DNA of 5,478 bases, taken from positions 1 to 5,478 of the forward strand of contig JAEDOE010000101.1 of the NCBI GenBank assembly GCA_016302095.1, written 5' to 3'. Of the stretch, positions 1 to 5,478 are shown piece by piece. This DNA is from Anaerovibrio sp. (GTDB lineage: Bacteria; Bacillota; Negativicutes; Selenomonadales; Selenomonadaceae). The translations under genes and the position numbers were made by a program. Within the stretch, counting starts at the first letter, position 1; the number at the start of each line of letters is the position of its first letter. The notes below the pieces were generated by a model, which saw only the letters and a list, made by a program, of their open reading frames with translations, was not told the origin of the DNA and ran no database searches.

Positions 1-267
1 GTGCTTTATCGCAATTCGCCGGTGCATTTTATGGAAAATCTGCCGCCTGACCACTGGTATGTGGAGCTGTACAACCAGCGGAAGCCGATTTTCTGCGTGG
101 GGCAGGGCCCGTGGGAGGACGAGGGCAGGCGCACTACGGCTATCCTCAGGGACCAGTTCAATGCCAAGGGCATCGGTGCATGGTGCGATTTCTGGGGCTA
201 TGATGTAGAGCATGACTGGCCGTGGTGGAAGAAGCAGATTCGCTATTTCCTGCCGTATTTGCTGTGA
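1..267 (+). CDS. alpha/beta-hydrolase esterase family protein, C-terminal fragment (5' end outside window)
   Basis: Frame 1 is open from the first base to a TGA at 265-267, giving the last 88 codons of a larger protein. The GTG at position 1 is most likely an internal valine codon: no ribosome binding site is visible and the sequence begins in mid-domain. The segment C-V-G-Q-G-P-W-E-D-E (about 32-41) looks like the strand and turn that carry the catalytic acid in esterase-D/feruloyl-esterase-like hydrolases. The motif V-E-H-D-W-P-W-W (69-76) matches the H-D-W block that supplies the catalytic histidine (H71) in that family. The nucleophile serine would lie upstream and cannot be checked. The protein ends F-L-P-Y-L-L after an aromatic-rich helix. 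From memory, such esterases are often annotated beside the ATP-grasp gene that follows. The substrate is unknown. The fold is fairly certain and the precise function is not. Confidence 0.8.
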   Translation: MLYRNSPVHFMENLPPDHWYVELYNQRKPIFCVGQGPWEDEGRRTTAILRDQFNAKGIGAWCDFWGYDVEHDWPWWKKQIRYFLPYLL

Positions 268-336
268 TATGCTGATAGATAATGAATCTGTAATGGATAG
301 TACAGAGAATGATACAGAGAAAAGGGGAGTAATGAT

Positions 337-1527
337 ATGAATTTCGTGTTTATTTCTCCGCATTTTCCGCGGACGTACTGGCTGTTTGCCAATCGTCTGA
401 AGCGGAACGGAGTAAATGTGCTGGGAGTTGGGGATTGTCCTTATGATGGTTTGGATGAGAATGTCAGAAATTCCCTGACGGAGTACTACTATGTGCAGGA
501 TATGAAGGATTACAGCCAGGTGTTCAAGGCTGTGGCATTTTTCTCCTTCAAGTACGGCAAGATTGACTGGCTGGAGTCCAACAATGAGTTCTGGCTGGAG
601 CAGGATGCCCGCCTGCGCACGGATTTTCATATCACTACCGGCGAGCAGTATGCAGATATCGGGCGCATCAAGAAGAAGTCTGCCATGAAGGAGTATTACC
701 GTCAGGCAGGGATTCCGTCTGCCCGGCTGCATCATGTGTCCAGCCTGGAGGAGGCACGGAAGTTTATTGACCAGGTGGGCTATCCTGTGGTTGTGAAGCC
801 TGATGTGGGGGTAGGTGCCAACGATACCTACAAGCTGAAGAATGACGATGAGCTGCAGGGCTTTTTTGCCAACTATCCTGAGGTTCCTTATGTCATGGAG
901 GAATTTGTGCAGGGCAAGATTTTTTCCTATGATGCCATTCTTGACAACCAGTCTGAGCCTTTGATGGAGTCCTGCACGGAGTGGCCGCCATCCATCATGA
1001 ATATTGTGACGGACAAGCTGGACCTTGCTTATTTTGTCAGGGCTGATGTGCCGGAGGCACTGCGCAAGGCCGGGCGGGCTGCTGTCAAGGCATTTGCTGT
1101 CAAGAGCCGTTTTGTGCATCTGGAATTCTTCCAGCTGGAGGCTGACAAGCCGGGGCTGGGCAAGGCTGGTGATTTCGTGGGACTAGAGGTGAATATGCGT
1201 CCTGCCGGCGGCTACACCCCTGATATGATGAATTATGCCCACAGCATGGATGTGTATCAGATCTGGGCGGATATGGTTACTGACAATCGCCGTTTGCAGC
1301 CTGACCTGAACGATGACCGCTTCTGCGTATATGCAGGCAGGCGTGACCAGTTCAGCTATGTACATTCCCCGGAGGAAATCAGCAGGCGTTATGGCAATGA
1401 TATAGTTATGGCAGAGCGCATGCCTGAGATGATGGTGCCTCAGATGGGCAATCAGTGCTATACTGTCAAGCTGAAGACTGAGCAGGAAGTGCATGAGTTT
1501 ATCAAGTTCGTAACGGAGCGCAGATAA
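337..1527 (+). CDS. ATP-grasp domain protein (carboxylate-amine/thiol ligase-like, substrate unknown)
   Basis: This complete 396-residue protein starts at ATG 337, with GGGGAG at 324-329 placed 7 bases upstream. Residues 1-110 look like the N-terminal pre-ATP-grasp domain (F-V-F-I-S-P-H-F-P at the start). The ATP-grasp fold follows. G-Y-P-V-V-V-K-P (148-155) supplies the ATP-binding lysine K154, and the glycine-rich loop V-G-V-G-A-N covers 157-162. V-M-E-E-F-V-Q-G (186-193) is the hinge strand that contacts adenine. H-L-E-F-F (261-265) and E-V-N-M-R-P (284-289) carry the acidic and asparagine metal ligands, probably E263 or E268, E284 and N286. The core resembles carbamoyl-phosphate synthase and biotin carboxylase, and such proteins are often named after them. 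However, only one ATP-grasp domain is present and no biotin-carboxylase or glutaminase partner is visible. The enzyme probably activates a carboxylate as an acyl-phosphate for ligation. It lies 69 bases after the esterase and is probably co-transcribed with it. The acceptor cannot be inferred. Confidence 0.85.
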   Translation: MNFVFISPHFPRTYWLFANRLKRNGVNVLGVGDCPYDGLDENVRNSLTEYYYVQDMKDYSQVFKAVAFFSFKYGKIDWLESNNEFWLEQDARLRTDFHITTGEQYADIGRIKKKSAMKEYYRQAGIPSARLHHVSSLEEARKFIDQVGYPVVVKPDVGVGANDTYKLKNDDELQGFFANYPEVPYVMEEFVQGKIFSYDAILDNQSEPLMESCTEWPPSIMNIVTDKLDLAYFVRADVPEALRKAGRAAVKAFAVKSRFVHLEFFQLEADKPGLGKAGDFVGLEVNMRPAGGYTPDMMNYAHSMDVYQIWADMVTDNRRLQPDLNDDRFCVYAGRRDQFSYVHSPEEISRRYGNDIVMAERMPEMMVPQMGNQCYTVKLKTEQEVHEFIKFVTERR

Positions 1528-1594
1528 TGCCTGTTTGTCAGATGCTATTAATGATGGCTTAGTAATAGTATGAAAATAATGGTGAGTGCGTGAA

Positions 1595-2176
1595 ATGAAG
1601 AAAATAATTATGTGTGCGCTGCTGGTGCTGGCTTTTATGACTACAGCCTGTGCCGCAGGTTCATTTTTTGATTTTAGGAAAGAAGAAGGAGAGAATAACG
1701 TGGCAAATCGTATAGCAGTTTTTGACACCAACATGGGCGAGTTTGAGATTGAGCTGTTTGAGGATAAGACGCCGATTACGACCGGCAACTTTATCAAGCT
1801 GGCAGAAGAAGGCTTCTATGACGAGGTGATTTTCCACCGCATTATCGATGGGTTCATGATTCAGGGTGGCGACCCTACCGGCACCGGCATGGGCGGCCCT
1901 GGCTACACCATCGAAGATGAGTTCAGGTCTGATTTGCGCCATGACAGCGAGGGCATCCTGTCCATGGCAAATACCGGCCGTCCTCACACCGGCGGCTCCC
2001 AGTTCTTTATTACCCTGGATGCAACTCCATGGCTGGATGGCAGGCATACTGTGTTCGGCAAGGTAGTCAAGGGCATGGAGGTTGTACGTGAAATCGGTCA
2101 TGTGAAGACCGGCGCTCAGGATCGTCCTGTGCATGATGTTGTAATCAACAAGATTACCATCAAGGCTGCTGAATAA
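1595..2176 (+). CDS. cyclophilin-type peptidyl-prolyl cis-trans isomerase with N-terminal signal peptide
   Basis: This is a cyclophilin, which catalyses cis-trans isomerisation of X-Pro bonds in folding proteins. The ATG at 1595 (193 residues) is preferred over the in-frame GTG at 1586 because GGTGAG at 1581-1586 is correctly spaced only for the ATG. Residues 1-20 form a signal peptide: M-K-K, a hydrophobic core, then T-T-A-C-A-A-G. This fits signal peptidase I cleavage (A-C-A) or a poor lipobox ending at C19. A short charged linker (about 23-35) leads into the catalytic domain. The active-site block [14 protein letters not shown] (80-93) has the key R82, F87 and Q90. Further blocks are G-S-Q-F-F-I (134-139) and P-W-L-D-G-R-H (145-151). 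W146 aligns with human CypA Trp121, the cyclosporin-contact residue. An internal GTG start at 1700 may give a 158-residue cytoplasmic form. The stop codon overlaps the next gene's start. No clear promoter is seen in 1528-1594. Confidence 0.93.
   Translation: MKKIIMCALLVLAFMTTACAAGSFFDFRKEEGENNVANRIAVFDTNMGEFEIELFEDKTPITTGNFIKLAEEGFYDEVIFHRIIDGFMIQGGDPTGTGMGGPGYTIEDEFRSDLRHDSEGILSMANTGRPHTGGSQFFITLDATPWLDGRHTVFGKVVKGMEVVREIGHVKTGAQDRPVHDVVINKITIKAAE
1686..1702 (+). promoter_or_regulatory. internal ribosome binding site and in-frame GTG start within the cyclophilin gene
   Basis: AAGGAG at 1686-1691 lies 8 bases before a GTG at 1700-1702. The GTG is codon 36 of the frame that begins at 1595. 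This is a better Shine-Dalgarno match than the GGTGAG serving the upstream ATG. Starting here gives a product beginning (M)-A-N-R-I-A-V-F, which is how leaderless cytoplasmic bacterial cyclophilins typically begin. The complete catalytic domain is retained. The site may give a second, cytoplasmic isoform or may be the only real start. A chance AAGGAG from the Lys-Glu-Glu-Gly linker codons remains possible. Confidence 0.5.
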
Positions 2177-2481
2177 TGGCTGGACATAATGCCCCGGTTT
2201 CTCGGAGAGAAGCCGGGGCTTATACTTATATGCTGGAATGCAGCGATGGGACGTTGTATACGGGCTATACGGTTGACCTTGACCATCGGCTTGCCATGCA
2301 CAATGCTGGCAAGGCAAGCCGCTATACCCGCTGCCGCCTGCCTGCAAGGCTGGTTTATTATGAGTGCTTCGCCACGAAAAGTGAGGCCATGCAAAGGGAA
2401 TGTGCCATCAAGAAGCTGACACGTAGCCAGAAGCTGGCATTGATTGCCGCAGCCGCCAATGAGTGCAATAATTTTTATTGA
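2176..2481 (+). CDS. small GIY-YIG nuclease-domain protein (YhbQ/UPF0213-like)
   Basis: This 101-residue single-domain protein belongs to the GIY-YIG superfamily, whose better-known members (UvrC N-domain, homing endonucleases) cut DNA. The cellular role of the small stand-alone YhbQ-like members is poorly known. The two signature strands appear as Y-T-Y (16-18, in place of GIY) and Y-T-G (28-30, in place of YIG), separated by C-S-D-G-T-L. R38 in D-H-R-L aligns with the catalytic arginine, and E75 in Q-R-E-C with the metal-binding glutamate. H42, the G-K-A-S-R-Y-T block (45-51) and I-K-K-L-T-R-S-Q-K (78-86) are typical of the subfamily. The ATG at 2176 overlaps the cyclophilin TAA, so translation is probably coupled; only a weak AAGG lies upstream. 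The next in-frame ATG (2230) would remove the first signature strand, so 2176 is chosen. The N-terminal 15 residues precede the domain and are encoded partly by a strong hairpin. The stop codon sits inside the -35 box of the hisG promoter. Confidence 0.88.
   Translation: MAGHNAPVSRREAGAYTYMLECSDGTLYTGYTVDLDHRLAMHNAGKASRYTRCRLPARLVYYECFATKSEAMQRECAIKKLTRSQKLALIAAAANECNNFY
2191..2219 (+). terminator. GC-rich hairpin, terminator-like, embedded in the start of the GIY-YIG gene
   Basis: GCCCCGGTTTCTC (2191-2203) pairs with GAGAAGCCGGGGC (2207-2219) across a three-base GGA loop. This gives a 13-bp stem with a single G-U wobble. It starts 15 bases after the first base of the GIY-YIG start codon and 15 bases after the cyclophilin stop codon. 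That is where a terminator for the cyclophilin gene would be expected. The following ten bases (TTATACTTAT) hold six T residues but no uninterrupted T run, so intrinsic termination may be weak or partial. It could instead be an RNA stability or translation-control element. The hairpin is plain in the sequence; its function is inferred. Confidence 0.45.
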
Positions 2482-2506
2482 CGAATTAGGCTGCATGTGT
2501 TATCAT
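2478..2506 (+). promoter_or_regulatory. sigma-A/sigma-70 type promoter of the his operon
   Basis: A -35 box TTGACG (2478-2483) is separated by exactly 17 bases from a -10 box TATCAT (2501-2506). The -10 is extended by TG at 2498-2499. Five of six bases match consensus in each box. The expected transcription start is about 2513, giving a 5' leader of about 60 bases before hisG. The TGA stop of the GIY-YIG gene (2479-2481) lies within the -35 box. Two direct copies of TGTTA (2498-2502 and 2506-2510) span the -10 and could be part of an operator, but they are short. The leader contains no run of histidine codons and is too short for a T-box, so no attenuator is evident. Confidence 0.72.
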
Positions 2507-2574
2507 GTTACACGTTAGCACTTTAATAAGGTAAAGAATAAAAATGGAAACGATAGATTGATGGAGGCGTACAG

Positions 2575-3246
2575 ATGACTTCTAACAATATGGATTACAT
2601 TACAATCGCGCTGCCCAAGGGCAAGCTGTTCGGCTTGTCTGCGGATTTGCTGGCGAAGGTGGGCTATACGGCGGAGGATTTGAGTGAGAAGTCCCGCAAG
2701 CTGGTGATTACCAATGAGGAAAAGAAAATCAAGTTCATCATCAGCAAGACTGCCGATGTGCCTACTTATGTGGAGTATGGTGCGGCAGATATTGGCATTA
2801 TCGGCAAGGATGTCCTTTTGGAATCCGGCATGGATGTGTATGAGCTTTTGGATCTGGGCTTTGGCAGGTGCCATCTGATGATGGCGGTGCACAAGGAGCA
2901 CAAGCGGCCGAAGCTGACTGACTATGCCCATACCCGCGTGGCCACCAAGTTCCCTCATATTGCAGAGAAGTTCTTCAACAGCAAGGGCATGCAGATGGAG
3001 TATATCAAGCTGAACGGCTCCATTGAGCTGGGGCCTATTGTGGGGCTTTCCGAGAGCATTGTGGATATTGTGGAGACGGGGACTACCCTGCGTGAGAACA
3101 ATCTGGAGGAGATTGCCTACATCATGGATGCTACGGCACGCCTGATTTGCAACCGCGTCAGCTTCAAGCTGAAATTTGACAGGATTCACCAGCTGACGGA
3201 GGATTTGAAGCAGATTTTGGAGCTGGCGAAGGAGGAAAAGCTATGA
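2575..3246 (+). CDS. hisG: ATP phosphoribosyltransferase, short form (HisG)
   Basis: HisG catalyses the first step of histidine synthesis, joining ATP and PRPP to form N1-(5-phosphoribosyl)-ATP in the cytoplasm. The protein is 223 residues, typical of the short form, which lacks the C-terminal ACT-like regulatory domain of the roughly 300-residue long form. Recognisable blocks are I-A-L-P-K-G-K-L near the N-terminus, A-D-I-G-I-I-G-K-D in the first lobe, and the PRPP-binding loop D-I-V-E-T-G-T-T-L (164-172) followed by R-E-N-N-L. The ATG at 2575 is chosen because GGAGG at 2563-2567 lies 7 bases upstream; the ATG at 2590 (codon 6) is too far away. Known short-form enzymes act as a hetero-octamer with HisZ, a histidyl-tRNA-synthetase-like regulatory subunit that confers feedback inhibition. 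No hisZ is adjacent here. The gene has its own promoter and overlaps hisD by four bases, so the two are probably translationally coupled. Confidence 0.97.
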   Translation: MTSNNMDYITIALPKGKLFGLSADLLAKVGYTAEDLSEKSRKLVITNEEKKIKFIISKTADVPTYVEYGAADIGIIGKDVLLESGMDVYELLDLGFGRCHLMMAVHKEHKRPKLTDYAHTRVATKFPHIAEKFFNSKGMQMEYIKLNGSIELGPIVGLSESIVDIVETGTTLRENNLEEIAYIMDATARLICNRVSFKLKFDRIHQLTEDLKQILELAKEEKL

Positions 3247-4580
3247 AAATCGTCAATGTAAAAGATATGGGCATTGCTGCCGTTGAAAATTTATTGAAGA
3301 AGCCTGCTTTTGACCAGGTGGAGCTGAATCCCCGCATCAGGGAGGCCAACAAGCAGCTTTTTGGCGAGGACCTGACTGCGGCACAGATTGTGGACCGCAT
3401 CGTAGGGGAAGTGCGCCGGGACGGTGATGCGGCTGTTATCAAGTATACCAAGCTGATTGACAGGACGGAGTTTACGCCGGAGGAGTTTTTGGTAACTGAG
3501 GCTGAATATGAGGCAGCCTATGAAGAAGCAGATCCGGCGGTGGTTGCTTCCCTGAAGAAGGCGGCAGAGAACGTGCGCCAGTACCATCAGGAGCAGAAGC
3601 CTAATTCCTGGATGACCTATCGTGACCACGGCTCTATCCTGGGGCAGTCCGTTATCCCTCTTGACAGGGTGGGCATCTACGTGCCGGGCGGTACGGCAGC
3701 CTATCCTTCCTCCGTTATCATGAATGCCATGCCGGCAGTGGTGGCAGGTGTCAGGGAAATCATCATGATGGTGCCGCCGAAAAATGGCAAAATCAATCCT
3801 TATGTGCTGGTAGCGGCTAAGGAGGCAGGGGTGTCCAAAATCTTCAAGATTGGCGGTGCCCAGGCGATTGCAGCCATGGCCTTCGGCACGGAAACTATTC
3901 CCCGGGTGGACAAGATTACCGGCCCTGGCAATATCTTCGTTACCCTTGCCAAGAAGGCAGTGTATGGCCACTGCGATATAGATATGCTGGCAGGTCCTAG
4001 CGAGATTTTGATTGTGGCAGATAAGACAGCTGACCCTGCCTATACTGCGGCAGATATGCTAAGTCAGGCAGAGCATGATATGCTGGCATCCAGCATTGTG
4101 ATTACTGATAGTGCTGAGCTGGCTGGCAAGGTGGCAGAGGAAGCGGAAAAGCAGCTGCAGAAGCTGCCCAGGGAGGAGATTACCCGTGCTTCCCTTGACA
4201 GGAACGGCCTTATTATCGTGACTGAGGATATTATGCAGGCGGTGGAGCTTGCCAATGTTTCTGCTCCTGAGCACATGGAGATTCTGACGGAGCAGCCATT
4301 CCAGCTGCTGCCTTATGTGCGCCATGCAGGGGCGGTGTTCCTGGGAGCTTATTCCCCGGAGCCATTGGGGGATTATTTTGCCGGTCCTAATCATGTGCTG
4401 CCTACCGGCGGTACGGCGCGGTATTATTCTGTTCTGAACGTGGAGACCTTTATGAAGCGTACCAGCATTATTTCCTATACCCAGGCACAGCTTGATGCGG
4501 TCAGCGACGATGTTATCAGGCTGGCAGAAGCAGAGGGGCTGCAGGCACATGCCAATGCTGTAAGGCTGAGAAAGCTTTAA
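3243..4580 (+). CDS. hisD: histidinol dehydrogenase (HisD)
   Basis: HisD carries out the last two steps of histidine synthesis: NAD-dependent, zinc-requiring oxidation of L-histidinol through histidinal to L-histidine. The protein is 445 residues, slightly longer than the usual 425-435, with the extra length at the N-terminus. The catalytic residues are all present at a consistent offset of 16-17 from E. coli numbering. Zinc ligands Q275 and H278 lie in S-Q-A-E-H, and the acid/base pair E343-H344 in A-P-E-H. D377 lies in [10 protein letters not shown], and H436 in Q-A-H-A-N-A-V near the C-terminus. The family signature around G-P-G-N-I-F and L-A-G-P-S-E-I is intact. The start ATG (3243) overlaps the hisG stop as ATGA, with GGAGG at 3231-3235 seven bases upstream. 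It is the second gene of the his operon and is followed 15 bases later by hisC. Nothing appears broken or unusual. Confidence 0.98.
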   Translation: MKIVNVKDMGIAAVENLLKKPAFDQVELNPRIREANKQLFGEDLTAAQIVDRIVGEVRRDGDAAVIKYTKLIDRTEFTPEEFLVTEAEYEAAYEEADPAVVASLKKAAENVRQYHQEQKPNSWMTYRDHGSILGQSVIPLDRVGIYVPGGTAAYPSSVIMNAMPAVVAGVREIIMMVPPKNGKINPYVLVAAKEAGVSKIFKIGGAQAIAAMAFGTETIPRVDKITGPGNIFVTLAKKAVYGHCDIDMLAGPSEILIVADKTADPAYTAADMLSQAEHDMLASSIVITDSAELAGKVAEEAEKQLQKLPREEITRASLDRNGLIIVTEDIMQAVELANVSAPEHMEILTEQPFQLLPYVRHAGAVFLGAYSPEPLGDYFAGPNHVLPTGGTARYYSVLNVETFMKRTSIISYTQAQLDAVSDDVIRLAEAEGLQAHANAVRLRKL

Positions 4581-4595
4581 GAAGGAGGGCTTTTG

Positions 4596-5478
4596 ATGAA
4601 GTTAAAGAAATTGAGATATAGAAGCAAGCTCAATTGCATGCCATCCTATGATGTGGTAGAGCGGGAGTGGAAAATCAAGGTCAATGCCAACGAGTGCGGC
4701 ATGAATCTGCCACCCATGGTAGAGGACAGGGTGATGGGGCGTCTTAGCCGCATTGCCTTTAACCGCTATCCCAATGAGGATTTGGAGCAGCTGATGGAGG
4801 CAATCGCTTCCAATTACGGGCTGCAAAAGGAAAATGTGCTGATTGGCAACGGTTCCAGCGAGATTATTGAAAAGCTGTTTTTTGCTTTTGGTGGCAGGAA
4901 TCTGACTATTGCTTATCCGCAGCCGTCCTTTTCCATGTATCACATCTATGCCCAGGCTGCCGAGGCAAGGAGCATGGTTATTGAGCTGAGTCCGGAGGAC
5001 TACAGCCTGGATGTGCGTCAGTTCATTCAGAAAGTAAATGATTCCAAGGCAGCCCTGGCGGTGGTCTGCAACCCCAACAACCCTACGGGCAATGCCCTGA
5101 CTATTGAGCAGATTGAGGATATTGCCCAGCACACCAGCTGTGCCCTGCTGATTGATGAGGCTTATGTGGAGTTCTACGGCCAGTCGGCAGCCTGCCTTTT
5201 GAAAAAGTACCCGAAGCTTCTGGTGGCACGTACCTTCTCCAAGGCGTATGGCCTGGCTGCTATCCGCTGCGGTTACCTGCTGGGTGATAAAGCGGTGATC
5301 GATATGGTCAAGAAGACCTTTATGCCTTATCACATGGATGTGCTGACTTTGGTAACTGCGGATACTGTTTTCCAGATGCGGGATGAGTATGTGCCACGCA
5401 TCCAGCAGATGATTGCAGAGCGCAACCGCATGACGGAGCAGTACAGGACACTGCCGGGCTTTACGTTGTATCCGTCCC
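4596..5478 (+). CDS. hisC: histidinol-phosphate aminotransferase (HisC), 3' end outside window
   Basis: HisC is a PLP-dependent fold-type I aminotransferase. It converts imidazole-acetol phosphate and glutamate to histidinol phosphate and 2-oxoglutarate. The frame opens at ATG 4596, with GGAGG at 4584-4588 seven bases upstream, and stays open to the window end. That gives 294 complete codons of an expected 350 or so. The substrate-binding N-A-N-E block is at about 30-33, and R-Y-P-N-E precedes the N-G-S-S-E cofactor loop. N-P-N-N-P-T-G (159-165) carries the cofactor-contacting asparagine, and D-E-A-Y (187-190) holds the aspartate that pairs with the pyridine nitrogen. F-S-K-A-Y-G-L-A-A-I-R holds the Schiff-base lysine K216 and phosphate-binding R224. 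The usual L-A-G-[LI]-R reads L-A-A-I-R here, a mild change. The C-terminal substrate arginine lies beyond the window. The gene is third in the his operon, 15 bases after hisD, with no promoter or terminator between them. Confidence 0.95.
   Translation, partial: MKLKKLRYRSKLNCMPSYDVVEREWKIKVNANECGMNLPPMVEDRVMGRLSRIAFNRYPNEDLEQLMEAIASNYGLQKENVLIGNGSSEIIEKLFFAFGGRNLTIAYPQPSFSMYHIYAQAAEARSMVIELSPEDYSLDVRQFIQKVNDSKAALAVVCNPNNPTGNALTIEQIEDIAQHTSCALLIDEAYVEFYGQSAACLLKKYPKLLVARTFSKAYGLAAIRCGYLLGDKAVIDMVKKTFMPYHMDVLTLVTADTVFQMRDEYVPRIQQMIAERNRMTEQYRTLPGFTLYPS

Noticed and set aside
301..320. Direct repeat of TACAGAGA (301-308 and 313-320) before the ATP-grasp gene
   Set aside because: Two 8-base copies in purine-rich intergenic sequence are easily explained by chance. 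No further copy or symmetry supports an operator.
1586..1594. GTG at 1586 as the cyclophilin start
   Set aside because: It overlaps the GGTGAG Shine-Dalgarno, leaving no usable binding site. The ATG at 1595 has correct 8-base spacing and gives a normal M-K-K signal peptide start.
1528..1594. Possible promoter (TTGTCA at 1535-1540) before the cyclophilin gene
   Set aside because: No acceptable -10 box lies 16-18 bases downstream. The nearest candidate, TAGTAT at 1566-1571, is 25 bases away.
1866..2066. Overlapping + strand frames at 1866-2066 (inside the cyclophilin gene) and 2189-2419 (inside the GIY-YIG gene)
   Set aside because: They are out of frame inside genes with clear family motifs and have no convincing ribosome binding site.
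2230..2232. ATG at 2230 as the GIY-YIG start, which would leave the hairpin untranslated
   Set aside because: It would delete the Y-T-Y first strand of the GIY-YIG fold, and no Shine-Dalgarno sequence is close upstream.
1183..2496. Several long open frames on the minus strand (for example 1183-1797, 1661-2347 and 2116-2496)
   Set aside because: They lie antisense to well-supported + strand genes, overlap one another in part, and encode low-complexity proteins rich in His, Leu and Ile with no recognisable motif. They are shadows of codon usage.
2544..2578. Mini-frames ATG...TGA in the hisG leader (2544-2561 and 2561-2578) as a leader peptide or attenuator
   Set aside because: Each encodes only five residues, none of them histidine. 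There is no terminator/antiterminator pair, and the leader is too short for a T-box.
4571..4594. AAAGC ... GCTTT dyad between hisD and hisC as a hairpin
   Set aside because: The stem is only 5 bp around a 13-base loop that contains the hisC ribosome binding site. It is too weak to call a terminator or switch.
2515..5333. Long minus-strand frames opposite hisG, hisD and hisC (2515-3189, 3291-3971, 4059-4550, 4602-5333)
   Set aside because: The opposite strand has unmistakable his genes with intact catalytic motifs and ribosome binding sites. The antisense products resemble no known family.

Overview
The window is 5.5 kb of compact chromosomal sequence with seven genes, all on the + strand. 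It shows no mobile element, RNA gene, CRISPR array or gap over about 95 bases. Most genes have a strong GGAG/GGAGG ribosome binding site about 7 bases before the start, GC content is moderate, and no reading frame is broken. Remembered similarity of the cyclophilin, HisC and esterase/ATP-grasp proteins points to an anaerobic Firmicute of the class Negativicutes (Selenomonas, Mitsuokella, Anaerovibrio or similar). That placement is inference, not a search result.

Region 1 (1-1527) holds the C-terminal end of an alpha/beta-hydrolase esterase, then a complete ATP-grasp ligase-like protein of unknown substrate. They are 69 bases apart and look like a two-gene unit. Region 2 (1595-2481) holds a cyclophilin-type peptidyl-prolyl isomerase whose stop codon overlaps the start of a small GIY-YIG nuclease-domain gene (TAATG). 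The cyclophilin gene carries two start signals: an upstream ATG that adds a signal peptide, and an internal GTG with a better ribosome binding site that would give a cytoplasmic form. A 13-bp GC-rich hairpin resembling a terminator stem lies inside the first codons of the GIY-YIG gene.

Region 3 (2478-5478) is the front of a histidine biosynthesis operon, hisG-hisD-hisC, with hisC cut by the window end. A near-consensus sigma-A promoter precedes it, with the GIY-YIG stop codon lying inside its -35 box. hisG and hisD overlap by four bases (ATGA), and hisC follows hisD by 15 bases. HisG is the short form, which in known systems needs the regulatory partner HisZ. No hisZ lies next to hisG here.

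The gene content is mostly ordinary housekeeping. The points worth a second look are the dual-start cyclophilin, the hairpin embedded in a coding start, and the uncharacterised esterase/ATP-grasp pair. I see no convincing new multi-gene system.
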